Shown: in pieces, positions 59,306 to 64,000 of the stretch
Position numbering within the stretch: the stretch's first letter is position 1
Layout: each line of letters starts with the position of its first letter
Assembly: GCF_009727055.1 (NCBI RefSeq)
Contig: NC_052354.1
Span: 43,579,701-43,643,700 of the forward strand
DNA: 64,000 nucleotides
From: Benincasa hispida
Lineage: Eukaryota > Streptophyta > Magnoliopsida > Cucurbitales > Cucurbitaceae
Direction: 5' to 3'
Position numbers and translations under genes: made by a program
Notes under the pieces: model-generated
Seen by the model: the letters and a program-made list of their open reading frames with translations, nothing else
Database searches by the model: none
What the model was told of the DNA's origin: nothing

Positions 59306-60060
59306 TCATTTCCTCAACTCTTGAGGTGTTTTAGGACATTGATCCTTAGACAAAACAATTCCATGCCTGAAGGGTAACAAGTCCCTCTTGGAATTCTGCA
59401 TCATGTACCTGATCAATATTTGATCGATGTATGATGCCTGAGACAGGGCCAACCTCTTGTTCTTACAATTCCAAATTATCTGGATCCCTCGAACATACTG
59501 TACCTCACCTAAATCATTCATTTGGAACAAGGCGGCTAGCCACTTCTTAATGTCAGATAGAAACCCTACATCATTCCCAATGAGTAGGATATCATCCACA
59601 TACAATACCAGGAAAGCTACTGAGTTGTTGATGATCTTCTTATAGACACAAGGCTCATCAACGTTATGATCAAAGCCAAACGATTTAACTACACTGTCAA
59701 ATCTAATGTTCCACGATCTAGGTGCTTGTTTCAGCCCATAAATGGACCTATTATGCTTGCAAACTCTTTGCTCTTGATCTGGAACTACGGACCCCTCTAG
59801 TTGAACCATGTAGATGGTCTCCTCAAGATTACCATTAAGAAAGGCAGTCTTGACAACCATTTGCCATATCTCATAATCATAAAATGTGGTTATGGGTAGG
59901 AGTATCCTGATAGACTTGAGCATGATAACAGGTGAGAGAGTTTCCTCATAGTCCACTCCCTCGACCTGGGTATAACCCTTTGCCACGAGTCTAGCCTTAA
60001 AGGTTTACACCTTTCCATCTACACCTCGTTTTCGCTTATAGATCCACTTACACCCTATAG
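59306..60060 (-). pseudogene. pol: Copia-D reverse transcriptase
   Basis: An open stretch of 226 codons (59986-59306) starts inside RT with 'AKGYTQVEGVDYEETLSPV'. It includes 'KTAFLNGNLEETIYM', 'IYGLKQAPRSWNIRFD' and the YVDD box at 59602-59591. Upstream (about 60060-60000) 'GCKWIYKRKRG' is readable past a stop. This is the best-preserved coding block of the element. Confidence 0.88.
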
Positions 60061-60142
60061 GTTTTACTTCATCAGGTTGATCCACAAGCCCCCAGACTTA
60101 ATTGAAGTACATAGACTCCATCTCCTAGTTCATGGCTTTAAT

Positions 60143-61282
60143 TCACTCATCTTTGTCAACATCCTTCATTGCTTGCTTAAAAGACAATGGATCCTCGACC
60201 CCATTATTAGAAATGATGTTCTGGGCTTCAGTCAAACCCATGTAGCGATCCGGTGGGTTCATAACCCTCCCACTACGTCGAGGCAGTCTCAACTCTTGAG
60301 CTGGTTGGCTAGATGTATTGACCTCAACAACTCTTGTTGATCTGTCACTTGTCCGTCTATTTAACAACTCTTGTTGAACCCTCATTGTCTCACTCTCACT
60401 AGAAAACTCACATAAAACAAGCTTACTTCATGGTTTATGATCCCTAATGTGGTCTTCTTCCAAGAAGATAGCATTTGTAGAAACAAACATTTTATTCTCA
60501 CTTAGATCATAGAAGTATCTACCCCTTGTTTCCCTGGGGTAGCCTACAAAGAGGCAAACTTTCGAATGCGGTTCTAACTTCTTCGGGTTAGTCACAAACA
60601 TATGAGTCAGACACCCCTAAATCCTGAAGTGGCGTAAACTACCTTTACAACCTCTCCACAACTCAAAAGGTGTTTCAGAAACACTTTTCGAGGAACTTTG
60701 TTCAGAATATAACATGCAATCTCCACTACAAAACCCCAAAACGAGTCTAGAAGTTGAGCATAACTCATCATAGACCAAACCATGTCCAACAAGGTTCTGT
60801 TTCTTCTTTCTGATACACCATTCTACTGAGGTGTACCTGGGGCCGAAAGTTGGGACGTAATTCCTTCTATCATATAGTTCTCGAATTAGTGGTCCATATA
60901 CTCTCCACTATGATCAGATCATAGTGTTTTTATCTTCTTACCTAACAAGTTTTCAACTTCAGCCTTATACTCCTTGAACTTGTCAAGGGCTTCAGACTTA
61001 CATTGCATTAGGTACAAATACCCGTTCCTTGAATAATAATCTATGAAAGGGATGAAATATTCATATCCTTCTTGAGCCCTAACATTCATCGGACCACAGA
61101 GGTCTGAATGTACAAGCTCCAAGGCTTCCTTGCTCTGTAACCTTTTCCAGTAAAAGGTCGTTTGGTCATCTTGCCTTCTAGGAAGGATTCACACACCGAC
61201 AAGGAGTTTTCTTCTAAACTCTTTAGAAGTCCACATTTCACCAACTGCTCAATCATATTGAGGTTGATGTGACCTAACCTTA
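60143..61282 (-). pseudogene. pol: Copia-D integrase and linker remnant
   Basis: The integrase core starts just after the LTR-B insertion: 'ELVHSDLCGPMNVRAQEGYE' (61122 on) with the first catalytic Asp region, a stop at 60919, then 'LDMVWSMMSYAQLLDSFWGF' (60792-60607). The linker with 'RRSGRVMNPPDRYMG' lies at 60385-60143. Several frame breaks. Confidence 0.83.
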
Positions 61283-63399
61283 TGTTGGGGTTTGTGCCTT
61301 AAAGTCTCGTTTCCCGTAGTTTGTAAACAATTTTGTACAAATGCTTGTGATGTATAATATATATGATATTTACTTCACTTTTTGACTTTGCACATTTAGA
61401 TGTTTTTTACTTTACCACAAACCAATAAACTTAATATCCCTGGTTGTCTTTATGTAACTTAAGCATGTATGTAGTGACATACAAGTGGATCATGTCTTAA
61501 GTGACAACCAAAATGGTCTGCAATATATGGATATATGAGGGAAACCTTATCCTGGTAACACTACAGATGCGACCTACTTTGTGGAATAGTTACAAATGTT
61601 GTGACTTGTCACAGATGGTTTGATCCTAATCATTCGTGTAGGAGACATGCGCGCGGGGGCGTCCTAATACAAAGAGTTTGTATAAGACCTGACCTCGAAG
61701 TGTTAACGTCTTGTCATATAACTCTGTTCATGATAGAGACTTCACTTCACTAGGATGAACATAGGTAACATGACCTCAATCCTGAGTGAGTTAGGAATTG
61801 TTGCCATTGAGAGCGGTCCTTTGATTTGCATGGATGCGAGTAGCCAGTGTGCCGACTCAAACCTACCATTTTGAGGATTTGTCTGATCTGGGAGCTGGGA
61901 ACTCACTTCACAAGATGGAGTCCACTCCTTCCTCGAAGCAGGGGTAAGTAGATAGATTGCTCCCTTAAGGGCTGATCCCGGGGCTTGAACGATGTGGTAC
62001 CAACACCGTCTCATGGCCTGAGAGGCTTTCACACATAGTAGAACTATGTTGTATTGTTCATTAGAGGGATTAGTAGTACTTAAGGAGTAAGATGTAACTA
62101 CAGGGGTAAAACGATAAATTGGCCCAGCTGTACTTACGAGCATCTGTGAAGGGTCATTGTACTAATAATTGGTTATATCCAATGGACATATAAATATATC
62201 TATGGTAAGAAGAGTTCAGTTGTCGGTCTTTAGTGGAATGCCTGACAGTTAATGAATGGTAGATATTGTGGCTAAAGAGTTTAGTCAATTATTCACGTAC
62301 CGTTGGAGCTTTGAGCCATAGGTTCATAACCCTTGGTAGCTTGGATAAAAGTTGAGACTCAGTTTTTTAGTCAGTTTGAAATGTTCAAATTGACGAGAAG
62401 GAGTTCGATTATATATGATATAATTGAACTAGTTAATTATATATGATATAATTAATTTTATATATGAGATACATTAATTTGGAGGAAATTGGATATAAAT
62501 ATTAGTGGAGGAAAAATACTATGGTTAATATATGATATTAATCCATAGGTTATGAATATAATGTAATTATATTTATTGTATATTAATTGGACAGTTAAGG
62601 GATAACCGGCCGACGTCTCTTCTATTTTCATAATGGATGAGTAAGATGAAGAATCGCTTTGAGACGCTTAAATAGCTCACGATGTGTTAAGCATTGGATG
62701 CACGAATATAGTGTTGAAGTGTGTCATCGCCTAGTAAAAATCAGAGCATATACGATAGTGTTGAACAATCGCTTACCTATACGATAGTGCTGAGCGATCG
62801 CTTAACGCTTACACCCGCGTACGTTATTTACTAAATGATTGCTTACCTTTTACTAAGTGATCGTTTAGCACCCGAGCTTTATAAAACGATCGTATAGACA
62901 ATCGCTTAGCTTCTACACAATCGCTTACCTTTTCCTACACAATCATATATTACGCCTAAACGATCAAGCATTTTGTCTATACGATAGACGAGCCTTCCTC
63001 CCACTTGCTTGATCGTTGTATACGATATCCCTTCCTTCTCCCCTCTACCAAATCCGAACAAAGCCCACCCTTTGGATTCTCACTCCAAGAATACTGAGGG
63101 CTATGAGTGGTGGTGTCATCCCCGTTTCCTTCTGTTTGTGTGGAGACTGTTCGAGGGAGACGATTGGGAGTTGCTGAACGATTACTTGGCATAGCAATGA
63201 AAGCAAGATTTTCTGTGAAGAATAAGTCTTCAACTGGTATGATCTCTCGATCTCTAGTTTATAGTTCCTTTAAGCATACCAGTAATTTAGCGTTGTGAAT
63301 GCATCTTTGTACATTTGAATGTATATGCGGAATTTCCGTCACAATAAATTGGAAAGATCTGCTTCCGCTCTTAGGTACTCTTGGATAAGAGTTCCTTCA
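61283..63399 (+). mobile_element. Solo LTR-B copy 6 inside Copia-D, near-perfect TSD
   Basis: A 2117-bp LTR beginning TGTTGGGGTTTGTGCC and ending GAGTTCCTTCA, flanked by CCTTA (61278-61282) and CCTTG (63400-63404). It splits the Copia-D pre-integrase domain 'NTHLWHPR' from 'LGHINLNMIEQL'. It is opposite in orientation to the host element and has no internal domain. The complementary ATCGNNTAG cluster lies at about 62700-63000. Confidence 0.9.
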
Positions 63400-63403
63400 C
63401 CTT

Positions 63404-63915
63404 GGATGCCAAAGATGGGTGTTTTCCTTAGGAAAAACCTTTGGTCTTTTTGCCGTTGTTGCCATAATGAACATTTCAATATTAAACAAGGCTTTTATGA
63501 CTAACGGCCTGAGTACATACAAGTTACTTTCCATTGAACCAAAGCCAATCTCCATCCCATTCTTGAAAATAAACACTTTACTCTCAGAAAAGGAGACGGT
63601 ATAACCTTGTTCAACGAGACAAGAAATCGAGATTAAGTTCCTCTTGATATGAGAAACTACGAAAACATTATTCAGTAACACACGTTTCTTGTCCAAAAAT
63701 AACTTCAGCCTGCCTACAGCAACAGCTGAAACAACCTCACCAGTACCGACTCGAAGAGTCAAACTCTCCCTGTGGCAACGTTTGCCAGTAACTAAATCCT
63801 TGGTAAGAGGAACTGACGTGATTAGTAGCACCGAATCAAGGATCCAGGTAGAATCATCATTCTCTATCAAACACGTATCCAAGACCAATAAATCATATTT
63901 ACTGTCTTTAGACAT
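63404..63915 (-). pseudogene. Copia-D protease and GAG-pre-integrase region
   Basis: About 170 codons open on the minus strand. 'DSTWILDSVLLITSVPL' is the protease active-site region with D-S-V where D-S-G is expected. 'ISISCLVEQGYTVSF' and 'KENTHLWHPR' are the pre-integrase motifs. The frame is cut by the LTR-B insertion at 63399. Upstream (to 64000) lies the end of gag, which leaves the window. Confidence 0.85.
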
Positions 63916-64000
63916 CCTCCTTTGGAGAGTAGCGGATCAGTATCAAAACCTAAATAAGCTCCAAGTTCAAATCAGAGAGAACATTGCTCTTTTATGAACT

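Larger units (their letters stand above)
58946..64000 (-). mobile_element. Copia-D: minus-strand Copia element, partial
   Basis: Copia order read from right to left: GAG-pre-integrase (63915-63404), integrase (61282 to about 60600), linker (60385-60143), RT (about 60000-59306), RNase H (59262-58950). It is cut on the left in the RNase H domain and on the right by the window edge. It is split by LTR-B copy 6. Its proteins are close relatives of Copia-A, but it is a separate insertion. Confidence 0.88.

Overview
The window is nuclear DNA of a flowering plant. The evidence is intron-rich genes with GT-AG splicing, a chloroplast-targeted PsbP-family gene, a plant WRC/RING/JmjC gene, an Au-like SINE and a dense nest of Copia and Athila LTR retrotransposons. 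The repeats (palindromic 'tctatca..tgataga' arrays, ATCGNNTAG-rich LTRs) remind me of cucurbits, but that is recall and the genus is not established. Coordinates refer to a draft assembly: two single-N joins and one sequencing-adapter remnant are visible.

Region 1 (1-14.4 kb) is the gene-bearing part. After a degenerate satellite-like array (1-510) lie two convergent genes. A three-exon PsbP-domain gene (1891-5743, +, 281 aa, best match PPD7) has a twin-arginine-type lumen signal. A 13-exon gene (6029-13581, -, 982 aa) is a clear relative of Arabidopsis JMJ24; it keeps the WRC and RING-like cysteines but has lost all three JmjC iron ligands. Their stop codons are 285 bp apart. The introns hold a 75-bp tandem triplication and an Au-like SINE with its target duplication.

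Region 2 (14.5-36.0 kb) is a nest of Copia elements. A minus-strand Copia ('Copia-C') has its leader at about 14.6-15.7 kb and one LTR spread over 15744-36029. That LTR was split by a solo LTR (16563-18708, TSD ATTAT), an unrelated solo LTR (19031-21455, TSD TTTAC) and a full plus-strand Copia ('Copia-A', 21887-35718, TSD TTAGG/TTAAA). Copia-A was itself hit by two solo LTRs, one in gag (25906-28049, TSD TATCC) and one in its 3' LTR (33015-34884, TSD GATGT/GGTGT). All reading frames are decayed.

Region 3 (36.0-41.2 kb) contains LTR fragments and low-information AT-rich DNA.

Region 4 (41.2-58.9 kb) is an Athila-like Gypsy element ('Athila-1'). Its 5' LTR carries a solo LTR with a 1.13-kb internal duplication (42250-45495, TSD GTATA). 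Its pol is split by a second, nearly complete Athila-like element ('Athila-2', 48063-58522, TSD GGGAG/AGGAG) with gag, protease, RT, RNase H and integrase remnants.

Region 5 (58.9-64.0 kb) starts at an abrupt junction where Athila-1 pol meets the RNase H region of a minus-strand Copia ('Copia-D'), which runs off the window and is split by a sixth solo LTR (61283-63399).

I see no operon-like, CRISPR, phage or defence system. The most interesting signals are the JmjC pseudo-enzyme, the ATCGNNTAG word arrays shared by different LTR families, a GAAA-centred hairpin at the 5' tip of both Athila-like LTRs, and the fact that all six copies of one LTR family are solo LTRs nested in or beside other retrotransposons. 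'LTR-B' below names that family of about 2.1-kb Copia-type LTRs (start TGTTGGGG, end TTCCTTCA).
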